The notes under the pieces: model-generated
What the model saw: the letters and a program-made list of their open reading frames with translations, nothing else
The model's database searches: none
Told to the model about the DNA's origin: nothing
Assembly (NCBI GenBank): GCA_007922305.1
Contig: ML677373.1
Coordinates: forward strand, 12,698,127 to 12,762,126
Reading direction: 5' to 3'
DNA: 64,000 nt
From: Dermatemys mawii
Taxonomy: Eukaryota > Chordata > Testudines > Dermatemydidae
Shown here: piece after piece, positions 49,101-61,100 of the stretch
How the letters are laid out: every line of letters begins with the position of its first letter
How positions within the stretch are numbered: position 1 is the first letter of the stretch
Position numbers and translations under genes: made by a program

Positions 49101-52100
49101 GCTCCTGGGATCTGCCAAGAGACTGAATGTGAATTACCAGGACGCGGATGGGTGAGTGTTTCCCGAACCTTCTCATTCAGTCTCAGTAATACGACAGCAT
49201 GAGTCAGTGGTGCCTCCGGGTCCCTAGCATCCCTGGCTGCTGGTTTAACAGTAACAGGACAGTTGATGGGTTTGATGTAGTGCGTCCTCTTGCATTACTG
49301 ACCAGAGATGCCCATTCTATATATTCTCCAGCTTGTTAACACCTTCTCCCTGTTTTGGATAACACCCCAAGACCAGAGAGAGGCACAGTGTGGTACCTGC
49401 CAGGAGCAGAGCACTTGGGATAAAAGCCACTCATGGCCGGAGTCCATCAGGAGGAGTGTGAATTCCCAGTGCTGTGCCCATTCCCTCTTCTCCTTGTGTG
49501 TGTGGTGTAGTTCCTTTGCAAATTACTCTCTAGCCTGACCCTTTATTTATATTCCACCCCCGCATCAAAATGTTCTGTTAAAAGGCCAGCTGAGATTGCT
49601 AAATCACAAACATACCTGCCTATCTCACCACTTACGAAATCCAAGCACTTATCAAAAATGATACTGAGTTAAGAAATGTTGCACTGTCAATATCATATAA
49701 ACACACTGTTCTTATCAAGTGTAAAGATATTTCATCCCCACCGTAATTCTTAATTCTGGTGGCAGTCTCATATATTATATTTGTTACTTCATTTCGGTAC
49801 CGACACTTTTACTTTTAAAGGACTCTGTTAAATGGGAAGCACTGTCAGTTAGAATGTTTATCGATTGACCCCTAGGATTTTTTGGTAAAGTACTTCAGAT
49901 GGCTGTTTCTTGAGAATGATAGAGATGAATAGGAAAAGTGTAACAAGCAATGAGAAGTTGATTTTTCATGTATGCGAGGCTGATCAATCTGTGTCAGACC
50001 CATTATGAATGTACAGAGGAGCGTTTCCTTTCCCAGAAGGGTTTTGTGTGATTGTTTTCAAATTGCTGATGAAAGCATCGTATTTCTTTTGGGTCAGAGA
50101 GAAGGTGGAGATGGTATGATGAGTCGTGCATTGTATCAGACTTGATAAAAAGTGTGCGTGTGTTCTGCTAGGAAAGCAGTGTAAGGTTTATGACATCCTT
50201 AACTACACACTGCTTTGTTTGGGGTTTGTAAATGTTGAGGGAAGTGAGGGTTTATTTAGCTACCGTAAGCTGGTTTTTGAAACAAAGAGGCGTTGACTTT
50301 GGAATTTCCCAGGGTTTTGAGTTTTGTCTTCCTCCTTCTCTTCCTTCCTACTTTTAAATGGAGATAAAGGTTTTGAATTTGACATCAGTGAGATGGACAG
50401 ATCACTCGATTGTTAAGGAATGAAGAGTGCTGGCCAACGCAGTAAAAGCTCCAGCTGGGGCCTGCTGTAATCAGGCCACACGTGCAGAGATGTGCCCATT
50501 CACTAGGGAGCTAAGTTAGCCCTGCACAGCGCAGCCTGTCTGGACTCTGATTACAAGTGACAGTTGCTTAGAGCCCAGCAAACGTGAGTGTCCGAGCCAG
50601 GGTTAGAACCCATGTCTTTGGATTCCACAGCTGGTGTCTCCTAGCCAAGTCGTCAAACCACTGTGGTCCTGGCTCTCAGGGCACTCCGCTGTCTCTGAGA
50701 CATTCTTATGGATAACGGGACCGTGCAGTGACCCGAGGGGGTATTTCAGAATGATAGGGAGTGTAACTCCTCCTGTACCTGGCATGAGCCAGCTACTACG
50801 GTTAGGTCGACACAGCCCGTGGCAGCAAGCTTCTCAGCCCAGGTCAGCAGATTCAGGCAGCGGGGCTCACACTAGTGCTGGGCAGACAGTGCTTTGAAGT
50901 TCTGGAGCCCAGGGACGGGTGAGCCTCTGAGCCTGAGTGTCAGCTTGAGCCGCAACTTCAAAGTGCTGTCTGCACAGCTATGTTGAGAGTGCGAGCATGA
51001 ACCGGGCTGGGAGGCTTGCTGCTGTGTGCTGTGTAGACGTACCACATGTGTCTGGTCGACACAGGACCTTCCCCGTGGACAGGTTACCCCAGTGTTTCTA
51101 GCCCCTTCATCTGAAGCAGCTCCTGGTTGAAATGGGATCCTGGATTAGTGGGGGCCCTGGGCTGACCTGCTGCGAAAATAGCTCCAGGATGGGATGCACA
51201 CAAGCTCCTACGTTGCATGGGGCCACCCCTGAGAGCTCCCCCGCTCTTTGAACGTCGCAGGGGAAAGTTGCGTGCCAGCCCCAGAGCGTGAAGGGAGCGA
51301 AGCCTGACCGAGCTCTGAATTCCCATGCCGCTCCCCTTGGTCAGACACAGCCCTTCACATGAATGAAGCAGCCCGGAGCAGGGGGAGCTCAGGGGAAGGA
51401 GGGAGTGCTCTAGACAAACAGGCCCCTTTCACAGCCCTGGAACACAGGGCTCATTCATTCTAGCTGGCCTCACACACTCTGCCATGGGCTCCTGACAGGG
51501 AGAGAGCCGTCCACGCTGGCAGTGAGACTGCAACAGTCGGGGCCAGAGCGGGAGGAGGGGTTAAGCCAGGAGGAGAGTGGGGGACACACACACAATGCCT
51601 GAGAATTGCCTGGAAAACCTGTCCCCTGGCCAAACCCCTCAAGTGCTGGGTTTTCTGCCTGCTTGTCCTGCTGCTGCCCAGAGAGCAGAGCTGGCCCCAG
51701 CTGTCTATACAAGGGCTCTTCTAATTGCCCCAGCCTTGCTTGTTCCCTTCCTCCCTCTGTCTGTAGAGGGCAGAGCCACTGTTCAGGGGAGGGGCGCTCC
51801 CACCATAAGAGGACTGCTCAGCACCTACTGCGTACAGTTCTCCTCCTTCACAAGACCCTTGAGAACAGCTGTGAACCCTTGGGATGCAAGGAGGTGTTTC
51901 CTCCCCATTTCGCTGTCAGGAAAACGGAGACTCCGAGGGGTAACTCGCCCAAGGCTCGGTGTCAGGGCCGACAGGTGACCAACAGAGTTTGAGCTCTGCC
52001 AATGTGCTACGCAGAGGGGGCGATGTGACCAAGGACACCTCAGAGACAGGGATTTGGAAGCAGGTGCTTTCCAAGGCGGGGGATTGCCAGGAGTTTAGTG

Positions 52101-55100
52101 AGAGCGGGGCCAGGTGAGGCTGGTCAGTGTTGGAGAGCTGTAAATAGAAACAGATGGGGAGGGTGGAGAGAGAAAGCACTGCTTGGATTGCTTTGGGCTG
52201 GGAGAGCTTTTCCAGCCGAAAAGGTGAGGGGGACAGGATATAGTTTGCTATAGAGGATCAGGTCAGTCCCATCTAACTCAAGGCATTTGGCAGAGGGTGT
52301 TCTGGCCTTGCGGAGAAGCTGCATCCCCTCTCAGGAGTTATGCGCCATGGGCCTGGGTCTATACTGTCTACAGCCCCGTGTGGGGCTGGGCTGGGCTTCA
52401 AGCCACAGAGTTGGCTGCTTCTCAGACCCTTGTCTTTTGCTTTTCTCAGGTTCTCAGCTCTGCACCATGCGGCCCTGGGTGGGAGCCTGGAGCTCATCTC
52501 TCTGCTGCTGGAGGCACAGGCCACTGTGGACATAAAGGACAGCAATGGTAAGCAGATGGCTCGCCTCAGATCGAGGCCCCTACCCACTCTCCGTGCTGCT
52601 CCCCGCTACCTCCAGGAGGGGGCAGTGTCTCCGCCAGCCTAGCACATCCCCTGGCTCCCACTGACTGGAGAGCACCCGCCTGCCTGTGTAAGGTTGGGGT
52701 GCTCTCTGCCTGCCCCCATCCGGAGTGCACCTGGGACCCCTCCCCTGGGGCAAAGCGCCTGCTGCAGGCCCTGCTTTGACCTCTCTTTTGCTGCAGTGAG
52801 TGGGTTTGGGAGAAGGCAGCTACAGAGTCCTCTCCAGCTCCTCACCCTGGGGAGCTCCATTCCCTTTGACCTGGGGGCTGATCTGGAGCCTCAGAAAGGG
52901 GCAGCGTGGTGCTGGTATTTCAGCCACTCCCATGGGGAGCTCAGATCCTGGGCTTCATGAGGCCTAGTTCCTGCCAGCTGCCACCCCAGGGATCCCACAT
53001 CGCTAGCATGAGGGTCGTGCTGAGAGCCCCTCTCGGCCTCCTCCTGACCTTGCTTCCTCGCAGGGATGCGCCCGCTGCACTATGCTGCCTGGCAGGGGAG
53101 GGTGGAGCCGGTTCACCTGCTGCTGCGGGCCGCCGCCTCGGTCAACATGGCGTCGCTGGATGGGCAGATCCCGCTGCATCTGTCTGCGCAGTACGGGCAC
53201 TACGAGGTGGTGAGTGAGGGAGCTCGGGGAGAGAGGTGACAGAGGCTATGGGAGCCCAGGTGCCCTCAGCAGCACGTGTGCCTGGTCCTGAATCTCCTGG
53301 TGCCCCCACCTGGATTTCTATGGGCCTACTGGTTTATAGTGGGGGGACATTGTGTCAGTCAGCAGTAGTGTAGCATTGGGCTGCCTCCAGGCTTCAGCTT
53401 CTGATCCTCTTAGCCCACGAGACCCAGACTCAGCTTCCAGCGTGACTGCTTCCTCCCAGGCTTCTGCGGCAGGGACGATCTCTTTGGGGAGGCCCTGGTG
53501 CCATTTCCCCACAAACCACCTCTGCCCAGCCTAACCCTGGAAGGGGCTCGGCCCCGCAGTCCTGTCTGGGAGGGGAGATGCAGCCATGGGGCTGTGGAAT
53601 TGGGGAAAGGGAGACGGCCTTTCGAAGGGGACAGGGTGCTGTTTGGCACAGGCACCAGAGAGCATGCCTTAGGCCGCTGTCCCAGCAGGGCCCTGTCCAA
53701 GGGAGGGCTGGAGGTAGCAGCTGTAGAGAGAGGGGAACAGCTGAATGGGGCTGTCAGGAGGCTGCCTGCTGGATGGGGCGTGATCAACAGCCTGCCTGCA
53801 TTGCTCCCTTACCTGTCGTTACTCCTCCGCAGTCGGAAATGCTGCTCCAGCACCAGTCCAACCCCTGTCTCATCAATAAGGCGAAGAAAACCCCCCTGGA
53901 CCTGGCCTGTGAGTTTGGCCGGCTTAAGGTAAAGGACCCAGCCTGCCTGCAAACTGCGCCGAGCCGCTCCATTTCACCGTCCCGGTCGTGCCTGACTCAG
54001 GCATTGTACTAGGGCCCATGTCTCTTCCCCTTCACAATAACAATACTACAAGGAACTGGCCAATGCACCACTGCCCTCCGCTGGATGGGATCAGGACTCC
54101 TCACTGTATGTCCTAGACCCTGCGGTGCTAGCCACTGATGGAGGTTCTCCCGTAGCGTCGGGTGTTGGAGCAGGGAAATCTGGGGTCTCTCCCCGCTGTG
54201 GCTGTGAAGGTCAGTGTGACGGCCAGTGCTTTGTCCTTCAATAGCTCCTTCCACCCCAAGGGGTTTTCCAAACAGCATGTCCTTCCCCATGGGGAAAACA
54301 GAGCTACAGGGCGGAGCCAGTGGCAGAGCCTGGATAGAACCTGAGTCCTCTGCTCCAAGCCTGGGTCGCTGCTCCCCAACCCCCATCTTTCCTCTGCTCC
54401 CATTTAAGTCGAGGCTGGTGGCGACCAGACGTGCGGAGCCTTCCTAATCTCCCCAGGGGGCAGCTCTGCACAGCTGTTTGCAGGCCTCAGATTCCAACCT
54501 GGCCAGGCTCGAGGGATTTCTGTCTCCGCTGCTTGGGACAGGTGCACCGGCTGCTCTGCATTGTTGGGGTGGGGAGGCTCCCCGCAACCCCGAGGGAGCT
54601 CAGCAGCCATTTGCTGCGGCAAGGGGGCCCGGCCAGTGGGACGGCACTGAACGAGGGTGCTGCTAGCCCAATGGAGCAGCTACGGACTGTTTCGCTCCCA
54701 CCATGGGGAGAGGGCAGGGGGCCGTCTTCATTTCTATAGTTATAAATAGTGCAGTAAAAACAACCCCGCTCCAGGCTTCTGGGCTGCCCCAAGATACCAA
54801 CAATTCCCCTTCTCTGTGGGTGTCCCCGACAGGCCAGGCCAGCGCACGCCTGGGCCTCGGGCCACCATCGGAAAGGGGGCATTATGAGGAAAGCCATTCC
54901 TGTCTGCGGTGATTGCGAGGGGCTCCAGGGATAGCTGGGCTCTGCCCTTCTCTGGTCCCCACCCGCTGAGGCTCTCTAAGTACTGGCCATGCACGTGGGC
55001 TGGACCTGGGAGGGACAGTCCAGGAAACCTCTTCCTGCCCTTTGGAATGGGGACCGTTGAGCCATCAACCTGCTGCTGCAGTGCTCCTTGGGCGAGTGGC

Positions 55101-58100
55101 GGGGCACATGGTGATCATGTGCTGTCCTGTCCATGCTCCCCATCGTTCACCCTTCGCTCACCCACCCTAGGTTGCCCAATTGCTGCTGAACAGCCACATG
55201 TGTGTTGCGCTCCTGGAGGGTCAGTCCAAAGACATGAGTGACCCCAACTACACCACCCCTCTGCACCTGGCAGCCAAGAACGGGCACAAGGAGATAATCA
55301 GGTAAGGGACAGCACTCCAGCCCCGGGCCTGGCCCTGCCCCAAACCTGCCAGCTGTGAGCTTCCTAACCTGCACAGGCCCGTAGCTGCACCCACTGCCGA
55401 TGCAGTGCCAGACTCCCCTCCTGCCGCTCAATTCCCCAGAGATCCCCATATGCTGCCCTTTGCTTGCCCCAGTGCAAGCCTTGGAGCTCTTTTTCCATGG
55501 CTCCATTTCACCGTCCCGGTCGTGCCTGACTCAGGCATTGTACTAGGGCCCATGTCTCTTCCCCTTCACAATAACAATACTACAAGGAACTGGCCAATGC
55601 ACCACTGCCCTCCGCTGGATGGGATCAGGACTCCTCACTGTATGTCCTAGACCCTGCGGTGCTAGCCACTGATGGAGGTTCTCCCGTAGCGTCGGGTGTT
55701 GGAGCAGGGAAATCTGGGGTCTCTCCCCGCTGTGGCTGTGAAGCTCAGTGTTGTGAAGCTGAAGTTCAGGCCTTCTACCCCCAGACTCCCATCCCTGGCT
55801 GCCTGGCTGCCTCCAGCCCTGCCCCAGGCCCCCCCATCACTTGTCCCATTAGTTGCCTGGCTCCCCACAGCCCTACCCCAGACCCTCCCTGTCTATCACT
55901 GGTCCCACTGGCTCTCTCCAGTTCTCACCCTGTGCAGTTGGAACTGACATTTGGCTTCGGTATCCGGTGAACCCAAATCATCTCATGATTTTACCCCGGT
56001 TGAGACAGAGATTTGCCCTGCCCCACCTCAAGCCCTGGCTCTGCCCACTGCCCAGCTGCCTTGCCTCACTGCCCCCCGTCCTCCTGGATTGCAGTGCCCA
56101 CTTGCTCCTTCTGAACCACCACGGTTTATTCCTCCCCACCCCACCCCCAGGCAGCTGCTGAAAGCTGGGATTGAGATCAACAGGCAGACAAAGACGGGCA
56201 CGGCCCTGCACGAGGCAGCGCTCTACGGCAAGACAGAGGTGGTGCGTCTGCTGCTGGAGGTGAGCAGACAGGCCCTCGCGGGGAGGAAGGGGAGCGGCAC
56301 CTCAGCTAGCAAGAGCCCTGTCTGCAGCCCTTAGGAGAGATGAGAGCGAGCCCCTAGAAGAGACAGCAGCTGGAGCGTGGCTCAGTTCTGGAGGGCGATG
56401 GGGGAGGAGGGGTGTGGCCCAAGGGAAGGGGAAGATGCAGCCTGTGGCCAGAGTGCAGTGTCTGGTGGGGGTGAAAACTGTAACAAGAGTAACGGGGCAA
56501 GGGACAGAATCACCCTCCGTCAGCGCAGCTTCTGGGACGCGATCCTGTCCTGGTCCTGTTCCCGTTCCCGCTTCCTCTTAGTCCCTCCCTTCCTCCCGCA
56601 AAGCTGGTGAGAGAAGATGGGGGCTCCTCTCCCCCCAGGCCTCTGAATGCTGGGCCCCCTGCTCCTGCAGAAGGGTTCTGGGTTTGCTGCACAGGAGGTG
56701 CTGACCCGCCTGTAGGCTGCCTCTCCAGCAGCACTTCTAGTGACAGGCCTGGCGTCCCCCGAGTGGCTGCCCAGTGGCCCTGGCACTGATGGGGTCTCTG
56801 CTGGCTCCCCCCGGGCAGGGTGGCGTAGACGTGAACATCCGCAACACCTACAACCAGACGGCCCTGGACATCGTGAACCAGTTCACCACCTCGCATGCCA
56901 GCAAGGACATCAAGCAACTGCTGAGAGGTGAGCTGGGTCTAAGCATCCTGCCAGGCTCTGTTCCACGTGCTCTGTAATCCCACGGGCAGATTCATGAGCC
57001 CTGCTGTGGGGCGCTGATTGCCCGGCTCTCCCCTGGCACTGGCAGGGAGAAAGTCTTTCTGTGGGTGTGTGCATGGCAACATCCCAACCCGCCTTCAAAC
57101 AAGCCCTCAGCTAACCTGACCTGGAGTGCTCAGGGGAGGGGGTTCAATGCCTATATATGCACCACTTGTGGGGACAGCAGGGGACTGAGTTCCTGGCTGT
57201 GCTATTAATGTTCTCTCTCTCCCCCCCGCCTTCTTTTCCTGTCCCCATGCTTCTCCCATGCTCTTTCTTCCCTCTTTCCCTTCTCTTCAGAGGCATCAGG
57301 AATCCTGAAAGTCCGGGCATTAAAGGATTTCTGGAATCTCCACGACCCGACTGCTCTCAACATCCGGGCAGGAGATATCATCACGGTGAGCAAGTGCCTG
57401 CAGCTGCACAGAGACCACGGCTAATAAATACTGGAGTAACTGGGAGCTCCCTGCACAGCCAGGGACCCTGCATGTTCCCTACAGCACCTCTGGCTGGACA
57501 TGGGTGGGAGCTCCCCAAAAGCCAGGGACCCTGCACGTTCCCTACAGGCCCTCCTGCTGGGCATGGCTGGGAGTTCCCCCTCAGCCAGGGTCCCTGCACG
57601 TTCCCTAGAGCACCTCCTGCTGGTCCAGCTGGGAGCTGCCCCATAGCCAGGGACCCTGCATGTTCCCTACAGCCCCTCTTGCTGGGCGTGGCTGGGAGCT
57701 CCCTGGACAGCCAGGGACCCTGTAAATTCCCCGCAGCACCTCCTGCTGGTCCAGCTGGGAGGTGCCCCATAGCCAGGGACCCTGTGTGTTCCCCAGAACA
57801 CCTCCTGCTGGTCCAGCTGGGAGCTGCCCTCAGCCAGGGTTCCTGTATTATGCCAGGCCCTGGCTCCTGCTGGCCCTCACAGGGACCCCGGTAAGGAGTG
57901 TCTCCCTCAGGGCCTAACGCTCTGGTGCCTGGCGCAGGTCCTGGAGCAGCACTCCGACGGGCGCTGGAAGGGGCACATCCACGACACTCAGAAAGGCACC
58001 GATCGAGTCGGCTACTTTCCTCCCTCCATCGTCGAGGTCATCAGCAAGCGGACAGGTCAGTGACACACACGCCAGAGCATGGGGGGCCTCAGGGGGACCC

Positions 58101-61100
58101 CGGAGTGCATGCGAGGGAGGGTAAGCGTATCTCTGACCTGGACTCCTGCATCCCCCACTAACCCCCTCCCCGACCCAGCCCCCACTCCAGCAGCCCGTGG
58201 GAAGTGGCAGGAGTGTGGCTCTCTGGCTCACAGCACCCCCTCTGGCTTGGAGGACTGGGGGGGCTGGTAGCACAGCAGAGGCAGACAGTGGCTGCAGATG
58301 GGCACAGGTGAGCTGCTCCCAGTTAGGAACTGGGATTCAGGTGCCCCTTGGTCTGGTGTCGGCACAGTCCCTGCGGCGGGTGGGTCCAAGTCCCTGCAGT
58401 AGCCCACAACCCATCCTAACACTGGAGCAGCAGAGCTGGCTGCAGGTGAGGATGGTGAAACTGAGGGCGGGCCATAGGCATCAGGTCCCAGGTGAGGTAC
58501 GGCTGTGGGGAGCTCAGGCCTGACCAGCATTAGGACAAGCTGGGGTGCATTGGCAAGGAGGAGTGAGCAGAGCCAAGGGTTCTGGGTCCCAGGGCTGGCC
58601 TAGGTATTAACATCTGTTCCTAGTGCGTTGAGACAGGAATGATGGAGCCAGGCCCCGTTTTCAGGGCCAGGGAAGCTCTGGTAGAGTCCTGGCTCTGCCC
58701 CAGATTTGCCAGCTGCACACTTGTCCACGTGAGTCCTTCTTCTGCAGATTCCCCCCAAACCTCCCCCACTTCCCCGGGCACAGTGCTGGGGGTATGTCTG
58801 GACCCTGCTGGGACTGATCCTGCCCCCTCCCCTTCCCCACACTCTGCTCTTACACGAGTGTTTTGTCTTTAAATGCAGGCATGACTCTTCCCCGCATGGC
58901 GCCTGCAGCCCAGCGCCAGGGCATCGCTGCCCCGCCCGGCGGGCTGCAGCCACTCCCCGGTGATGCTCCGCAGCAGGCACCCCTCAGCCTCCCCACTGCC
59001 TACGGCCACCTCACCTTAACCAGGACGGCCCCGGAGCCTGAGAACTCAGGTCAGGGTTGCTGCTGGGGAGGGCTGAACAGGGCTAGCGCCAGGGAGCCCT
59101 TCCCCCCCCACACCCCTCCCAAGAGAGGAAGAAAATCCCCATCTGGCTCCAAGCAGGACATTAGAATAAAGCAGCAGCCTCAGGGAAACCACAGCTCAGG
59201 GGACAGTAGAGGTCATTGACCCATAGATACCCCGACATCCAGCCACACAGCTGCCATGACTGCACCCCCGCCAGACCTCTCTCCTTCCAGCCCTTTCTCT
59301 AGAAACGGGATTGTCCCGTGACCAGCTGAGTGCTCCTCTGTGCCCCAGGGAGGGTTGAGGGTCTTGCGGAGGTTGGGCCCTGTGCCAGTGGCAGGCAGAA
59401 GAGTCTGGACAGTGCGTCTCACGCCAAAGCATGTGGGTCTCTGCCCTGGGAACGCCAGGCCCTGTGCAGGTGCCAGTTCCCTTCCTCGGGTCCCACAGAT
59501 CCTCTCTCTGCAGGGGATGGGAGTACTGCGGCTTAGTCCATGCCCTGCCCCAGCGCTGAGGGGCTACAGGGATTGGGAGGTGCCAGCCCCAGGGCATCAG
59601 GCTCCTTCTCCAGCACTCAGTTACATGGGCCCCGCTGCCTCTTCTCTCTCCATAACAGCAGGAGACAGGAACAGCGTGGGCAGCGAGGGCAGCATTGGCA
59701 GCATTCGCAGTGCCGGCAGCGGGCAGAGCACTGAGGGCACCAACGGCCAGAGCACCAGTATCCTCATTGAGAACGCCACGGTAGGAGGGCAGATACAGAG
59801 TGCCCGCTGCTCTGTGCCCAGGGAGTAGAGCAATCTCTCCAAGGGTCCACTCGAACCCCAGGGCTACCCTCAACTCCCTCCTCCCTCTGACCCCCCCCAT
59901 TGCCTTGATTGCCCTTCTCTAGCCCCTACTGGGCTCCTTGCAGTCCTATGGGTTCATACTGACTCAGGGCTCCACCCCTGCCCAGTCTCCTTTTAACCCA
60001 CCCTCTCCACCAGTGACTTGGATGTCCCAACCCAGTTTCTCTGAGCTTGCTGGTGGTGGTAGCAGCATTCTGAGCATCGGGGACTGGGTCTCTATTGTGT
60101 TTCAAACACACATACTTGTGTCTGAACTGGCGAGATCCTTGTAAGGGGCCAGTCTTGCTAAAACCACCCAGACGGAGAGGAGCCTTTGGAAACACAGCCC
60201 TGCCCCAGGGACACACAGGTTTTGAGACCATCACTGTGCCAGGGATGCAGAGCCAAGTGAGCTCAGGGAGGATCTCCCTCAGACAGGAGTAGTAGGGCCT
60301 TTTATCTTCTAGCTGTCGCCCCCAAAGAGGCTCCTGGGCATGGCTGACTGCATAGGTTCCCAGGGCCTTGTTCTCCTGTTGCAGGATACACAGATCTCCT
60401 GTCAAGAACGAGGTCCCGGGGCAGGACTCTTAGCCCAGGCTGTGCAAGACAGTCCCAGCGCTGTCACCCCTGTGCCATCCCTTCCTCTCTGCCGCAGTGT
60501 GAGAATTGCTCAGGGCCTGACCCCGTACACCCAGTGCCAAGTCTAGACCCTTCTGATTGTCTCTTCTCTCTTATGAAGCCGCTGCCCCCTGGTGGTGAGG
60601 ACCTACAACAGCACCTCTTAGGACCAAATAGCCAAAATGGGCAGCTGAACTCCTTGACAGGTAAGAAAAGAGACGACAGGAAGAAACACGGGCGGTGGCT
60701 TGGAGTAAATCAGAGCCACCCTCCATCGCCCACTGCCCCTAGAGCCCTGTGCCTGTGGGTCAGTCTCACCACCCCCAGCCCAGCTGAGGGGCAGCTGCTC
60801 CCTCAGTCCTTGGCAAGACAAAGCCCTTAGCCTGTCCCACTACCGCAGGGCCCAGCACTAGGCACCACTGAGCGGCACACACCAGGCCCTGCTCCTGCAG
60901 GGGGTGGCGCTGCATTGACACTGGAAGAGAGAGAAAAGGGGAGAGAGATTTGCCTTCCTGCCTCCAAGGTGTATGGCCGGTGCCTTGGCACCCTCCCGCT
61001 AGGGAGACGGCAGCAGGGATGCTGGTATCCCTCGAGCACTCACTCACTCACTCACTCACTCTTTGGCATTTTCGATCGTTAGACAGAAAATACAGGGGGC

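Noticed and set aside
57157..57894. 245-codon open frame on + and 129-codon frame on - with 21-residue repeats
   Set aside because: They are products of the 63-bp minisatellite and cross exon 9 in the wrong frame; the spliced CASKIN2 frame explains the exon.
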